Below, in pieces: positions 8,552 to 19,263 of a stretch of DNA of 64,000 nucleotides. The position numbers and the translations under genes are program-made. This DNA comes from Lentibacillus salicampi (GTDB taxonomy: Bacteria > Bacillota > Bacilli > Bacillales > Amphibacillaceae), in the NCBI RefSeq assembly GCF_004565465.1, contig NZ_SRHY01000005.1, forward strand, positions 110,843 through 174,842, written 5' to 3'. The first letter of the stretch is position 1, and each line of letters starts with the position of its first letter. The notes under the pieces are model-generated. The model was given only the letters and a program-made list of their open reading frames with translations. It had not been told where the DNA came from and did no database searches.

Positions 8552-8649
8552 TCTCCCAAATACGGGACCTATCTTGCCGGACTGTCCTGTTCGCTTTGGG
8601 GTTGCAGGATGTAACGGGCGCTGTCATGAAAATGTAATGATTGTGTTCG

Positions 8650-8678
8650 TTTACGGAATGTTTGATAATCGTTACAAT
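8650..8678 (+). promoter_or_regulatory. Sigma-A-type promoter of med
   Basis: TTTACG (8650-8655), a 17-bp spacer and TACAAT (8673-8678) lie about 40 bases before the GTG start of med. Confidence 0.5.
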
Positions 8679-8719
8679 ATTTGTACATGCTCATTAACTT
8701 CCGGAAATGGAGTGGAAAC

Positions 8720-9685
8720 GTGAAAAAGTTATCGATCATCATACTGGCAGCTTTCATTCTTATCTTACCCGGCTGCAGCAGCTATTTTGATTCAGGAAAT
8801 TTACAAAATGCCGGGATGCTGGTGGAAACATCCATTCATGATCAGCCGTGGGATAAAAAAGGCTATGAAGGGCTGCTTGCCATCGAGGAACAATTTAATA
8901 TCGATGTTTACTATAAAGAAGGTATTCAAACAGAGCAAGATGTCCGAAAAGCTGTTGACGAACTTGTAGATGATGGGGTGAATCTGATATTTGGACATAG
9001 CGCTGCATATGGCCAATTTTTCGAAGAGCTTTCAAAAGTGTATCCGGAAGTGCACTTTGTTTATTTTAATGGTGGGCAATTTACCGAAAATGTGACAAGT
9101 TTGAATTTTAACGCCCATGGCATGGGATTCTTTGCGGGGATGCTTGCGGGGGACATGACCGAAACCAATCATGTAGGTATTATTGGTGCGTTTGAATGGC
9201 AACCGGAAATTGAGGGGTTTTTTGAAGGAGTTGCGTATCAGAATCCGGAAGCAAAAGTGCATTTTAAATATGTAAATGATTGGAATGGCCAGGAAAAAGC
9301 CATGGAAATGTATGAAACCATCCGGGGTGAAGAGGTTGATGTGGTATATCCGACCGGCAATGTTTACAGTGCATCGGTCATAGAACAGGCAAACAAGGAT
9401 GGAATATATGCAATTGGTTATATAACCGATCAATCGGAAATAGCTGAAAAAACTGTTTTGACAAGTACCGTCCAGCACGTTGAAAAACTTTACACTCGTG
9501 CAGCAGAAAAGTTCAATGAGGATAACCTGCGTGGAGGTGTGTTAACATTCGATTTCCAGGATGATGTAATAACGCTTGGAGAATTTAGCCCGGAGGTTCC
9601 GGAAAACGTTCAGGAAAAAATAAATAAAGAGGTACAAGCCTATAAAGATACTGGATTGCTGCCAAATGAACGGCAGGAAGAGTAA
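8720..9685 (+). CDS. med: Med-like BMP-family lipoprotein
   Basis: This protein of about 321 residues starts at GTG 8720, downstream of TGGAG. A signal peptide ends in the lipobox LPGC (Cys about residue 19). The rest is a BMP/PnrA-type periplasmic-binding fold: 'VETSIHDQPWDKKGYEGL', 'GVNLIFGHSAAYGQF' and the hydrophobic 'GMGFFAGMLAGDM' helix. In B. subtilis the orthologue Med is a positive regulator of comK and lies upstream of fabHA, as here. The B. subtilis comZ gene that follows med is absent from the 91-base gap. The longer ORF start at 8681 lacks a ribosome site. Confidence 0.8.
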   Translation: MKKLSIIILAAFILILPGCSSYFDSGNLQNAGMLVETSIHDQPWDKKGYEGLLAIEEQFNIDVYYKEGIQTEQDVRKAVDELVDDGVNLIFGHSAAYGQFFEELSKVYPEVHFVYFNGGQFTENVTSLNFNAHGMGFFAGMLAGDMTETNHVGIIGAFEWQPEIEGFFEGVAYQNPEAKVHFKYVNDWNGQEKAMEMYETIRGEEVDVVYPTGNVYSASVIEQANKDGIYAIGYITDQSEIAEKTVLTSTVQHVEKLYTRAAEKFNEDNLRGGVLTFDFQDDVITLGEFSPEVPENVQEKINKEVQAYKDTGLLPNERQEE

Positions 9686-9719
9686 GTCATACTTGCACAA
9701 TGACAGGTGATGCATTAAA

Positions 9720-9738
9720 ATTAGGACCAAGTCATAAT
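9720..9738 (+). promoter_or_regulatory. FapR operator
   Basis: ATTAGGACCAAGTCATAAT closely matches the palindromic FapR consensus (ATTAGTACCNNNTACTAAT-like), placed about 40 bases upstream of fabH. FapR represses fatty acid synthesis genes in Bacillaceae and is released by malonyl-CoA. Confidence 0.75.
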
Positions 9739-9776
9739 AATTGCTTATAACAATTGATTTTAAGGAGATGGATGAT

Positions 9777-10718
9777 ATGAGCGTCGGACTGTTAGGTACC
9801 GGGCATTACGTTCCGTCCAATGTTGTTTCCAATAAAGATCTCGAGAAAATAGTGGATACAAATGATGAATGGATCAGAACGCGAACAGGGATTGAAGAAA
9901 GGCGCATCGCTGACAATGATATGGAAACGTCGGATATGGCCTTTTATGCTGCCGGGAATGCCCTGAAGGAAGCAAACATGAAGGCAGAGGACCTTGACAT
10001 GATTCTTGTTGCAACCGTTACACCTGACACACCTTTTCCATCTGTCGCATGTATGCTTCAGGACCGGCTGGGAGCAGGGAATGTTGCCGCGATGGATGTC
10101 AGTGCGGCATGCTCCGGTTTTATGTATGGGATGATTACTGCCAAACAATTTATCGAAACCAATGCCTATCAAACGGTTTTGGTGGTTGGTGTTGAAAAGC
10201 TTTCAAAAATTACCGACTGGACCGATCGGAGTACTTGTGTTCTGTTCGGTGATGGGGCAGGAGCAGCTGTTGTCGGGCCTGTTTCAGAAGGTAAAGGCAT
10301 CCTGTCGTTTGAACTGGGAGCTGATGGCTCAGGCGGGAAAGAACTGTACCAGGATAAGTTGACCGATTATTTGTTTATGAACGGCCGGGAAGTGTTCAAG
10401 TTTGCTGTCAGAGTAATGCCGGAATCATCGTTAAATGTTGTCGAGAAGGCCGGGTACAATAAAGAAGATGTGGATTATTTAATTCCGCACCAGGCAAATA
10501 TCCGCATTATGGAAGCCGCCCGCGAACGATTGGGGATTGCCAAAGAAAAGATGGCAGATTCGGTCAAAAGGTATGGCAATACATCGTCAGCATCTATTCC
10601 AATTGCTTTATCAGAAGCCGTTAATAGTGGTAAAATAAAAGATAATGATTTACTCGTTCTGGTTGGATTTGGCGGAGGATTGACGTGGGGCGCCATTGCC
10701 TTGCGCTGGGGCCTTTAA
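9777..10718 (+). CDS. fabH: 3-oxoacyl-ACP synthase III (FabH)
   Basis: This 313-residue condensing enzyme starts fatty acid synthesis by joining an acyl-CoA primer to malonyl-ACP. The catalytic triad is visible: Cys112 in DVSAACSGF, His238 in LIPHQAN and Asn268 in YGNTSSA, with the C-terminal GFGGGLTWG loop. ATG at 9777 follows AAGGAGATGG; the in-frame start at 9741 would precede the ribosome site. It corresponds to B. subtilis fabHA and is followed after 31 bases by fabF, with a FapR operator ahead of both. Confidence 0.95.
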   Translation: MSVGLLGTGHYVPSNVVSNKDLEKIVDTNDEWIRTRTGIEERRIADNDMETSDMAFYAAGNALKEANMKAEDLDMILVATVTPDTPFPSVACMLQDRLGAGNVAAMDVSAACSGFMYGMITAKQFIETNAYQTVLVVGVEKLSKITDWTDRSTCVLFGDGAGAAVVGPVSEGKGILSFELGADGSGGKELYQDKLTDYLFMNGREVFKFAVRVMPESSLNVVEKAGYNKEDVDYLIPHQANIRIMEAARERLGIAKEKMADSVKRYGNTSSASIPIALSEAVNSGKIKDNDLLVLVGFGGGLTWGAIALRWGL

Positions 10719-10749
10719 TGATTTCAAAAGTCTATAGGAGGAGCAGCAT

Positions 10750-11988
10750 ATGGAAAGAAAAAGAGTAGTCGTTACCGGACTTGGAACCATATCCCCTAAT
10801 GGTAATGATGTAGGAACTATGTGGGAGAATGTCGTGAGCGGGAATAGCGCCATTGATGTGATCACCCGGATTGATCACAGTGAATTGCCGGCCTCTGCAG
10901 CTGCTGAGGTGAAAGATTTTGACCCGACATATTTTATGCAAAAAAAAGATGCCAGGAAGATGGATTTATTTACACAATACGCAGTCGCCGCAGCTCGAAT
11001 GGCTGTTGATGACGCCGATCTGACGATTGATGAGGATAATGCCACTCGTGTCGGTGTCTGGGTCGGCTCCGGGATCGGCGGCATGGGAACGCTGGAAGAC
11101 CAGCATACGAAACTGATGGAAAAAGGTCCGCGGCGGATCAGTCCGTTTTTCGTGCCTATGATGATTCCGGACATGGCAGCAGGGCAGGTATCCATTCAAC
11201 TTGGTGCTAAGGGAATCAATTCCTGTACAACAACTGCTTGTGCGTCTGGCGCCAACTCAATCGGTGACGCGTACAAAGCGATTGAGCGTGGGGATGCCGA
11301 CTATATGATTGCCGGTGGAACAGAAGCGCCTATCACACAGCTGGCATTTGCCGGGTTCTCGTCCATGAAAGCATTATCGACCAACGAGGATCCGAAAAAA
11401 GCAAGCCGCCCTTTCGACAAAGACCGTGATGGCTTTGTCATGGGAGAAGGTGCAGGCATTTTGGTGCTGGAGACACTGGAGTCAGCTATCGAGCGCGGGG
11501 CTCATATTTATAGTGAGATCATCGGCTATGCCGCAACAGGTGACGCTTATCATATTACAGCTCCGGCAGAAAATGGAGAAGGCGCCGCACGGGCTATGCA
11601 GCAGGCAGTTGACGATGCCGGTATTTCACCTGAAGAGATTGATTATATCAATGCTCATGGAACAAGTACAGAACTGAATGATAAGTATGAAACACAGGCC
11701 GTTAAGGACGTTTTCGGTGACCATGCCAGGAATTTGGCTGTCACCTCAACAAAAGGTGTAACCGGCCACTTGCTCGGAGCTTCCGGGGGTGTGGAATCGG
11801 TCATTTCTGTTAAAGCGATTGATGATGGCATTATTCCACCAACGATGAACTACGAGACACCTGATCCGGACTGTGATCTCGATTATGTGCCAAATGAAGC
11901 TAGAAAGCAGGACATCCAAGTTGTTATGAGTAATTCACTCGGATTTGGTGGTCACAACGCCACATTGATTTTTAAAAAATATTCGTAA
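10750..11988 (+). CDS. fabF: 3-oxoacyl-ACP synthase II (FabF)
   Basis: This 412-residue elongating condensing enzyme has the catalytic Cys164 in TTACASGAN and the two His residues in NAHGTST (about 303) and [11 protein letters not shown] (about 340). Length and ends match the family. TAGGAGGAGC lies before ATG. It forms the second gene of the FapR-regulated fabH-fabF operon and is followed by a terminator. Confidence 0.96.
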   Translation: MERKRVVVTGLGTISPNGNDVGTMWENVVSGNSAIDVITRIDHSELPASAAAEVKDFDPTYFMQKKDARKMDLFTQYAVAAARMAVDDADLTIDEDNATRVGVWVGSGIGGMGTLEDQHTKLMEKGPRRISPFFVPMMIPDMAAGQVSIQLGAKGINSCTTTACASGANSIGDAYKAIERGDADYMIAGGTEAPITQLAFAGFSSMKALSTNEDPKKASRPFDKDRDGFVMGEGAGILVLETLESAIERGAHIYSEIIGYAATGDAYHITAPAENGEGAARAMQQAVDDAGISPEEIDYINAHGTSTELNDKYETQAVKDVFGDHARNLAVTSTKGVTGHLLGASGGVESVISVKAIDDGIIPPTMNYETPDPDCDLDYVPNEARKQDIQVVMSNSLGFGGHNATLIFKKYS

Positions 11989-11994
11989 GATAAG

Positions 11995-12024
11995 AAGCTG
12001 ACTGCTGCGGTAGTTAGCTTTTTT
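11995..12024 (+). terminator. Terminator of fabH-fabF
   Basis: AAGCTGACT-GCTGCGGT-AGTTAGCTT stem (one mismatch) followed by TTTT. Confidence 0.85.
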
Positions 12025-12035
12025 AAAGAAAAAAA

Positions 12036-12194
12036 AGTATAAAATTTTGGCTATATGAAGCTCTTTGTCAACAATAGCCATGTCCAGCGCCTGTCCCCCT
12101 GGAGGTCTTAAGCAATATTTTACGTGGCAAAAACCGCTACTACAAATTCTTGCTTAAGCTTTCGGGGATAAACAAGGCGCTCTGCGTTTTTCTT
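12036..12194 (+). repeat. Structured dispersed repeat, copy A
   Basis: This is about 160 bp and matches, by eye at roughly 85%, the reverse complement of 14611-14783. It contains nested inverted repeats: GGCTAT/ATAGCC, AGCGCCT/AGGCGCT, CCCC/GGGG and CTTAAGCAA/TTGCTTAAG. It has no coding capacity. It begins directly after the fabF terminator, and the remaining bases up to 12389 contain no supported gene. Confidence 0.75.
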
Positions 12195-12389
12195 AGTTTG
12201 TTGCGAAAATATGAAAAACATGAGAAGAGTGCAATCTTTTCGCTGTCGGGGGAAATCTTGCTTTTTTGAAAGGGAAACACCATTCATGAATACCATTTTC
12301 ATGCATAAGATGAACTAAAGGAACTGGACAAGCATGGTGGACAAGCGGTCAGGTCTAAGTCCTTGTTCATTGATGAGGCGGTGTGAAGG

Positions 12390-12596
12390 TTGGTACTATT
12401 AATTCTCTTTTTGATCGGGTTTGGACTTGCTGTATCTGGCGGTGTAACCATCATCGCCTATATGAACTTTTTACCTGTCGGCGTCTCTTGGGCGGATTAC
12501 TTTATTTTCTTAGCCGGCCGGCCTGAAAGTTATTTTCTTCCGATTGGCATTTTACTGATGTCGATTGTACTCTTCCGTTATCCAAACAACCTCTAA
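12390..12596 (+). CDS. Small two-helix membrane protein
   Basis: This 68-residue hydrophobic protein starts at TTG 12390 after GATGAGGCGG. Two transmembrane segments (ILFLIGFGLAVSGGVTIIAY and FLPIGILLMSIVLF) are separated by a loop with 'SWADYFIFLAGRPESYF'. Frame integrity and hydrophobic pattern suggest a real gene, possibly conserved near yjbA. Function unknown. Confidence 0.6.
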   Translation: MVLLILFLIGFGLAVSGGVTIIAYMNFLPVGVSWADYFIFLAGRPESYFLPIGILLMSIVLFRYPNNL

Positions 12597-12745
12597 TTTT
12601 TTTGGCGAATCGAATAATTTTTTCCAGGATGGTCATAATGTATTTTAAGTACGGGTTCGAAAGGCTGGTCAAATTGCAGGGGAATACCGGTGATTTGAAT
12701 CCTTTTGAATACCCTTAAATGATTCATTTAAAGTGAGGGTTGTTT

Positions 12746-13504
12746 ATGTTATATTTACACGATGTCTGGGTAAATTGGTTTGAGGGTGAAGAAAATGGTT
12801 ATAGTGTCTGCTATTTTCATGAATGGCGGAAAAATGATGGGATTGAACTGCTTGATCAGGTGCCATTATTATACATAACGGAAGATCTTTACGATTACAT
12901 TGAAAATGATATGCATGATTTGCCGGAAGCGATGATGGACCAAATTTACAGACGTGCGTATATACGAAAAGGTCAGGAACGTACGAGTGTTGATTTTGCA
13001 GCCGTTGTGACAGATGGGAATGACATGATTGCATTTGATTCAATTGGTTATCAGATACCCGTAAGGAAAAGCCGGCTAATCCCAAGGCAGGAGCAGCTTG
13101 TATTTGATATGATCAAAACGACCAAACCGGAATCGTTTCATTTTGATGGAAGAGAAATAGAAAAAGAGTACCATATGCTGTCGATGGAGCCGGAACTTGT
13201 CCACGGTTTGACAAGGCGGGAACGTCAGTTGAAACAACTCATGATGATTGCGCTTGATCAGCTGCGGACGGTCAATAATCCTGAAGAAATCCGGTATTGG
13301 CTGACAGAATGGGATCCAAAACAGTATCCTTATATACGCTACATGGATAAGGAGATTGTTTGGGATACGTTATACGAGGCTGTCAGGCATGGCTGGAGTC
13401 ACTCACAAGAGGAATTATGCGCCAAAATGATTAAAGGCCAGCCATTTCTTGAAAAGATGTGGGAAGCTGAGCAGGCGCCGAAACAAAACACACATCAAAA
13501 TTAA
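12746..13504 (+). CDS. yjbA: YjbA family protein (DUF3603)
   Basis: This protein of about 252 residues begins MLYLHDVWVNWFEGEENGY, the characteristic start of B. subtilis YjbA, and contains 'LLDQVPLLYITEDLYDYIEND'. It is predicted cytoplasmic, with no membrane segments. ATG at 12746 is preceded by GTGAGGG; the TTG two codons earlier overlaps this site. As in Bacillus, trpS is its convergent neighbour. Function unknown. Confidence 0.82.
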   Translation: MLYLHDVWVNWFEGEENGYSVCYFHEWRKNDGIELLDQVPLLYITEDLYDYIENDMHDLPEAMMDQIYRRAYIRKGQERTSVDFAAVVTDGNDMIAFDSIGYQIPVRKSRLIPRQEQLVFDMIKTTKPESFHFDGREIEKEYHMLSMEPELVHGLTRRERQLKQLMMIALDQLRTVNNPEEIRYWLTEWDPKQYPYIRYMDKEIVWDTLYEAVRHGWSHSQEELCAKMIKGQPFLEKMWEAEQAPKQNTHQN

Positions 13505-13541
13505 GTTGAATGGGCAGAATACTAAAATTTAACGTTACACG

Positions 13542-13583
13542 AAAAAAGGGCAGACCCAATTCAATTGCGGGTCCGCCCTTTTT
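13542..13583. terminator. Bidirectional terminator between yjbA and trpS
   Basis: AAAAAAGGGCAGACCC and GGGTCCGCCCTTTTT pair with one mismatch, giving a U-run on both strands between convergent genes. Confidence 0.92.
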
Positions 13584-13584
13584 G

Positions 13585-14790
<1,206 letters not shown>

Positions 14791-14793
14791 TTA

Positions 14794-15003
14794 AAAAAAG
14801 ATCCATTTATCCCTCTTGCAAAGGGACGAATGAACCGCGGTGCCACCCTGTTTATCCCGCTCTGTTTGGCGGAATCACTCATTATAAAAAGCTCCAAAGT
14901 CCAATTCCAATTGACCATGGTGCTTGTTTTCACCAGCCACAAGCTCTCTGAAATCCAGTAGGCCATTGTACTGCGTCTTTTTCATAGCTAACGATATGGA
15001 TTT
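14794..15003 (-). promoter_or_regulatory. T-box leader of trpS (tryptophan specifier)
   Basis: On the minus strand the antiterminator core AGGGTGGCACCGCGG lies at about 14848-14834. It is followed by the competing terminator TCCCTTT-GCA-AGAGGGA and a poly-U run (14794-14800). An AGTACAATGG-type element is present upstream, and a TGG codon in 'GGACTTTGGAGC' is the likely specifier for Trp. Uncharged tRNA-Trp should bind and allow read-through into trpS (established T-box mechanism). The specifier was chosen by eye. Confidence 0.88.
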
Positions 15004-15009
15004 TTCATC

Positions 15010-15038
15010 ATTATATATAGTCCCATGTTGAAATGCAA
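15010..15038 (-). promoter_or_regulatory. Promoter of the trpS T-box transcript
   Basis: On the minus strand TTGCAT (15038-15033), a 17-bp spacer and a perfect TATAAT (15015-15010) sit directly before the T-box. Confidence 0.8.
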
Positions 15039-15192
15039 GCGGTAAGTTTCGTAAAACGAAGTGATGATGTGTTGTCACGATGAAAAAGAGGGGGAATCAG
15101 GGGTAAAATCATCAATAGAAGTGTTCTCATTAAAAATAGTCCTCCCTGAATATTGGAAGGACTTAAGGTTTAGAGCATAAGATTATAGGTTC

Positions 15193-16110
15193 TTACTCGA
15201 AATAAGACCACCGACGAGTACCTACTTTTGTAAAATTGCTTAAAAGAATACTTCTGATTCGCTGCTTGGATAGCACGACCTGGCACCAGTCATAAATAAT
15301 ATTCGTTGTAATCTTTTCGTCCGGAAAGAGAATCCTGAACTCTTTAACATTTCTTAGAACGGCATCAGTAACTGGCTCGGCATGCCCACATCCCCGGCAA
15401 ACAGATCTTCTTTTTTCAACAGCCACGGAAAACGATTGGCATTTCGGACAGATTATTCCCTTTCGCAGCTGGCTGTATTCATAAGTTGGGATTTTTTTAT
15501 ATTGAGAGTCTGATTGATGCAGGGACAGCAGTTGATCTGCAAGTTCTTTATGCTTTTTAGTTAATTTTGATGGCAATGCATTCAGATCACTTAGATGTCT
15601 CCTAACCTGGGTCGGGTAAATAATAGGCTGATCAAGGGGTGCTTGATATAAGGTGAATGTCGGGTTAATGAAAACAACGGAGCCGTCAATTGGAAGCGTA
15701 AAACCATGATTGAGGAGCAGCTGCCGCAACAGGGATTCGCTCCTGCCCAATTGGTGGAGTGGATTCATAATCTCCAAATTTGGTCTTTTAAAAAGTTTGT
15801 CGGAAGCGTAATAATAATCGCCTTCATGGTTTTTAACTTCATAAAAGCAGATTTTCTTTTGTGCAATAATCAGGGAGTCAACTTGGAATGTTGTGTTTGT
15901 TAGCTCCAGCAGCAAATCATTTAATATCAAGCATTCACACTGTAGTTTTTCGGTTAAGGCGTCAAATTGCTTTTCGCCTTCATAACCTTTTTTCAAACTT
16001 TTATAGTGAAGCTTATCCTTGCTGTTCAGTTTCATACGGGTGTTTAATAGTTCCATGGTGGCTAATTCGGCAGGCTTCGTGCGGGGTTTATAAATCACAG
16101 CATCATCCAC
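15193..16110 (-). CDS. NERD domain protein with zinc ribbon
   Basis: This 305-residue protein has an N-terminal nuclease-related domain (about 40-165). 'GYEGEKQFDAL' is the conserved helix and 'FQVDSLIIAQKKICFYEVKN' supplies the D...ExK nuclease-like core. A C-terminal zinc ribbon follows (CPKC about residue 227, CRGC about 248) and then a helical tail. NERD proteins are thought to act in DNA processing, but no target is known. It is transcribed alone, diverging from the decayed pyruvate oxidase. Confidence 0.85.
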   Translation of the reverse strand: MDDAVIYKPRTKPAELATMELLNTRMKLNSKDKLHYKSLKKGYEGEKQFDALTEKLQCECLILNDLLLELTNTTFQVDSLIIAQKKICFYEVKNHEGDYYYASDKLFKRPNLEIMNPLHQLGRSESLLRQLLLNHGFTLPIDGSVVFINPTFTLYQAPLDQPIIYPTQVRRHLSDLNALPSKLTKKHKELADQLLSLHQSDSQYKKIPTYEYSQLRKGIICPKCQSFSVAVEKRRSVCRGCGHAEPVTDAVLRNVKEFRILFPDEKITTNIIYDWCQVVLSKQRIRSILLSNFTKVGTRRWSYFE

Positions 16111-16184
16111 TCCTTTTTATAAAATTTGAATCTATTATATACCAAAATCGTTCAACGTTCATCAAAAAAAGCGAGATTACTCGG

Positions 16185-17512
16185 ATTAAAATATCCCACT
16201 CAATGTTTTGCATCATCCATGAAGGGACATTCAGGGAAGCTTATGACCAAAAAGGTGTGGCTGTCCTGTCGGTGCCGGACGATGTATTTCTGGAATCGAT
16301 TAAGCAGAAACCGTTAAGATCAACCACGATTCCAAACTACCATGTTTATCCGGATGAAGAGGATATGAATCAGGCTGTTTCACTCTTACAGCAATCCAGA
16401 AAACCGGTCATTCTGGCAGGTAAAGGCGCGCTTGAGGCAAGAGACGCTTTGGTTTCGTTTGCTGACAAAATAGCCGCACCTGTCGTTATGTCATTGCGGG
16501 GAAAGGGCGTGCTGCCTGATGAGCACAGGCTGAATCTCGGCAACCTGGGGCAAATAGGAACAAAGCCAGCATATGAAGCAATGGGCGAGACAGATTTATT
16601 GATTTTAGCCGGTACATCCTTCCCGTATCGTGAATTTTTGCCGAACGATGTACCCGCCATTCAGATCGACCTGAATCCCGATCAAATTGGAAAATGGTAT
16701 CCTGTCCGTCTTGGACTGACAGGTACCCTAGAGGAAACCCTGCTGCATCTTAATAAACAATTGCCCTATCAGGAAAGCCGTGAATTTTTGAAGGCATGTC
16801 AGAAAAACATGGAAAACTGGTGGGGACATATTAATAAAATTGTTAATGCAGACCATGAAAAACTACAGGGAGCGCATGTCATCAATGGACTGCATGATGT
16901 TATGGATGATGATGCGATATTATCAGTCGATGTCGGGAATGTCACAACCTGGACGGCAAGGTTTCTTCGGCTCACGAACCAACAATTTGTCATATCGAGC
17001 TGGCTTGCGACCATGGGCTGCGGTTTGCCTGGAGCGATCGCTGCTCAATTAGCGAACCGGACAAACAAGTGATTGCCATCTGTGGGGATGGCGGTTTTTC
17101 AATGGTGATGCAGGACTTCATGACGGCTGTTAAATATAAGCTGCCAATTAACGTTATTATATTCAATAATGAAAAAATCGGCATGATTAAATATGAACAA
17201 GAGGAAATTGGAAATATCCCTTATGAAACGGATCTGCAGCCTTTTAACTATGCAAATTTTGCTAATAACTGCGGCGGCGAAGGCTATAATGCTACCAGCA
17301 CCCAAGAATTACGTGATGCACTGCGTTCGGCTGAAAGCAGCGACGTACCAACGATCATTGACGCACAAATAGAAGACAGTGCGCCGTTGCCGGGGAAAAT
17401 TGAATGGACTCAGGCTGTAGGCTATTCGAAACATTTGTGGAAAAAATTGATCGAAAACGAGGGAGATATGGACATGCCGTCTTTAAGGACGGTACTTAAA
17501 CGATTATTCTGA
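16185..17512 (+). pseudogene. Decayed pyruvate oxidase / TPP enzyme (YdaP-like)
   Basis: Two consecutive frames encode the middle and C-terminal domains of a thiamine-diphosphate oxidase: 'YDQKGVAVLSVPDDV' (end of the Pyr domain), the central FAD-type domain with 'KPVILAGKGALEARDALVSF', and the PP domain with 'MGCGLPGAIAAQLA' then 'AICGDGGFSMVMQDF' (the GDG...N diphosphate/Mg site) and 'FNNEKIGMIKYEQEE'. About 160 N-terminal residues are missing. The frame shifts by one base near 17050-17068, where LANPDKQVIAI would be expected. It is therefore inactive unless the shift is a sequencing error. Intact homologues convert pyruvate to acetate or acetyl-phosphate. Confidence 0.85.
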
Positions 17513-17553
17513 AACGTAACAGACAATTCTTATGCAGGGAGTGACATATAAAA

Positions 17554-19134
17554 ATGGAAAGATGGATGGTCATCGGGTTTATCATTTTTTTGGCACTTGT
17601 CATACTGATCCCCGCCATTTTGCTGTTGTGGCTGTATGTTCATGACGTGAAACAGAAAGAACATTCAGTCCTGCAAAATTATCCAATTCTTGGGAAGATG
17701 CGCTATATCTTAGAAAAAATGGGACCTGAGCTGAGGCAGTATTTATTTTTAAATGATCAGGAAGGAAAACCCTTTAACCGGAAGCAATTTGAATTTGTCA
17801 TGAAGGCAGGGAAGTATAACAGCAGTATGATGAGTTTTGGTGCTGAACGGAATTTTGAGAACGACGGGTTGTATCTGGTTAATGATATGTTTCCTGCCAA
17901 GAAAGATGAGTTAAAAATTGACCAATCCCCGAAAGTTAAGACGCGTTTATATGAGGTAAATGAGGAAAACTTATTTAACCGCAAAGAAAGCAGAAAGGAA
18001 ACCGAAATTAATCCGTCCTACCTGCGTGATGATGACACTGTGATTTTAGGTGAGCATACAGCTCGCCATCCATTTCGGCTTAAAGGGCTGATTGGCCAGT
18101 CAGCCATGAGCTATGGATCTTTGGGAGACCATGCGATAACAGCGATGTCCAAAGGTCTGGGGATGGCCGGAGGGACCTGGATGAACACCGGCGAAGGGAG
18201 CGTTTCACCCTATCATCTGAAAGGAAACACCGATATCATTATGCAAATCAGTCCAGGTCTTTTTGGTGTCCGTGACAAGGATGGTCATTTTTCATGGGAA
18301 GAATTTAAAAAGCAAGCCGAAACTGAACAAATAAAGGCGTTTGAATTAAAACTCGCCCAGGGTGCCAAGACGCGGGGAGGACATGTGAGCGGTGAAAAAG
18401 TAACAGAAGAAATCGCAGCCATCCGCAAAGTGGAGGTAGGACAAGAGATTAACAGTCCCAATCGATTTCCGGGCATATCGAACCCAGAAGCGTTGCTTGA
18501 ATTTCTGAATCAGTTGCGGGATGTTAGCGGGAAGCCGGTTGGTATGAAGATTGTCGCCGGAGATGAAAAACAAGTGGACCTTCTTATTCAATCAATGGCT
18601 GAAACCGACATTGTCCCGGATTTTATTACCGTCGACGGGGGAGAAGGTGGAACGGGAGCTTCCTTTTATGCGTTGGCCTATTCAGTAGGATTGCCGGCCT
18701 TTTCCGCCATTCCGTTAGTGGATGAAATCCTGAAAAAGTACCAGCTGCGTAATAAAACAAAGATTATTGCTTCTGGTAAACTTCTGACTCCGGATAAAAT
18801 AGCGATGGCGCTTTGCCTTGGGGCGGATTTGATCAATATTGCCAGAGGATTCATGATCTCAACCGGGTGCATCATGGCCCAGGTGTGTCATACAAATACA
18901 TGTCCTGTCGGTGTAGCGACTACTGACCCAAACCTTCAGAAGGCTTTGAATATCGAGGAAAAGAAATACCGGGTGACCAATTACTTAGTCACACTAAGGA
19001 ATGATTTATTCAACTTAGCTGCAGTGGCCGGGTTGGACAGTCCAACGAAGTTCAATCGTGAGCACCTTGTATACCGTTCAGCGTTCAAAGATTTTTCAAA
19101 CTGGAATAATCAGCAGACGTTTGAATACAAGTAA
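17554..19134 (+). CDS. YerD-like FMN-binding glutamate synthase-domain protein
   Basis: This 526-residue protein has one N-terminal transmembrane helix (about 5-29) and a cytosolic glutamate-synthase-like FMN barrel. Signatures include 'GLIGQSAMSYGSLGDHAI', 'EGSVSPYHLKGNTDIIMQ', 'KLAQGAKTRGGHVSGEKV', 'ITVDGGEGGTGASFYA' and the Cys cluster STGCIMAQVCHTNTCPVG, which holds a [3Fe-4S] centre in the family. It lacks the GATase amidotransferase domain. B. subtilis YerD has this architecture; its electron donor and physiological role are unclear. The gene follows the TPP-enzyme pseudogene by 41 bases. Confidence 0.87.
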   Translation: MERWMVIGFIIFLALVILIPAILLLWLYVHDVKQKEHSVLQNYPILGKMRYILEKMGPELRQYLFLNDQEGKPFNRKQFEFVMKAGKYNSSMMSFGAERNFENDGLYLVNDMFPAKKDELKIDQSPKVKTRLYEVNEENLFNRKESRKETEINPSYLRDDDTVILGEHTARHPFRLKGLIGQSAMSYGSLGDHAITAMSKGLGMAGGTWMNTGEGSVSPYHLKGNTDIIMQISPGLFGVRDKDGHFSWEEFKKQAETEQIKAFELKLAQGAKTRGGHVSGEKVTEEIAAIRKVEVGQEINSPNRFPGISNPEALLEFLNQLRDVSGKPVGMKIVAGDEKQVDLLIQSMAETDIVPDFITVDGGEGGTGASFYALAYSVGLPAFSAIPLVDEILKKYQLRNKTKIIASGKLLTPDKIAMALCLGADLINIARGFMISTGCIMAQVCHTNTCPVGVATTDPNLQKALNIEEKKYRVTNYLVTLRNDLFNLAAVAGLDSPTKFNREHLVYRSAFKDFSNWNNQQTFEYK

Positions 19135-19263
19135 TCGTAAAGGAGAACTTGTTGACGTAGCATACGGATAAACATGTTTTTGTCAAATTTTGAAGTTTGT
19201 TGTTCTATTATTTGTCGATTTCCTTTATAATAGAATTAAAATGGAGTGGGAGATTGATAGATA

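Noticed and set aside
15888..17072. 394-residue ORF as an intact TPP enzyme
   Set aside because: Its first ~100 codons run antisense through the NERD gene and do not resemble the family; the true gene is truncated and frameshifted.
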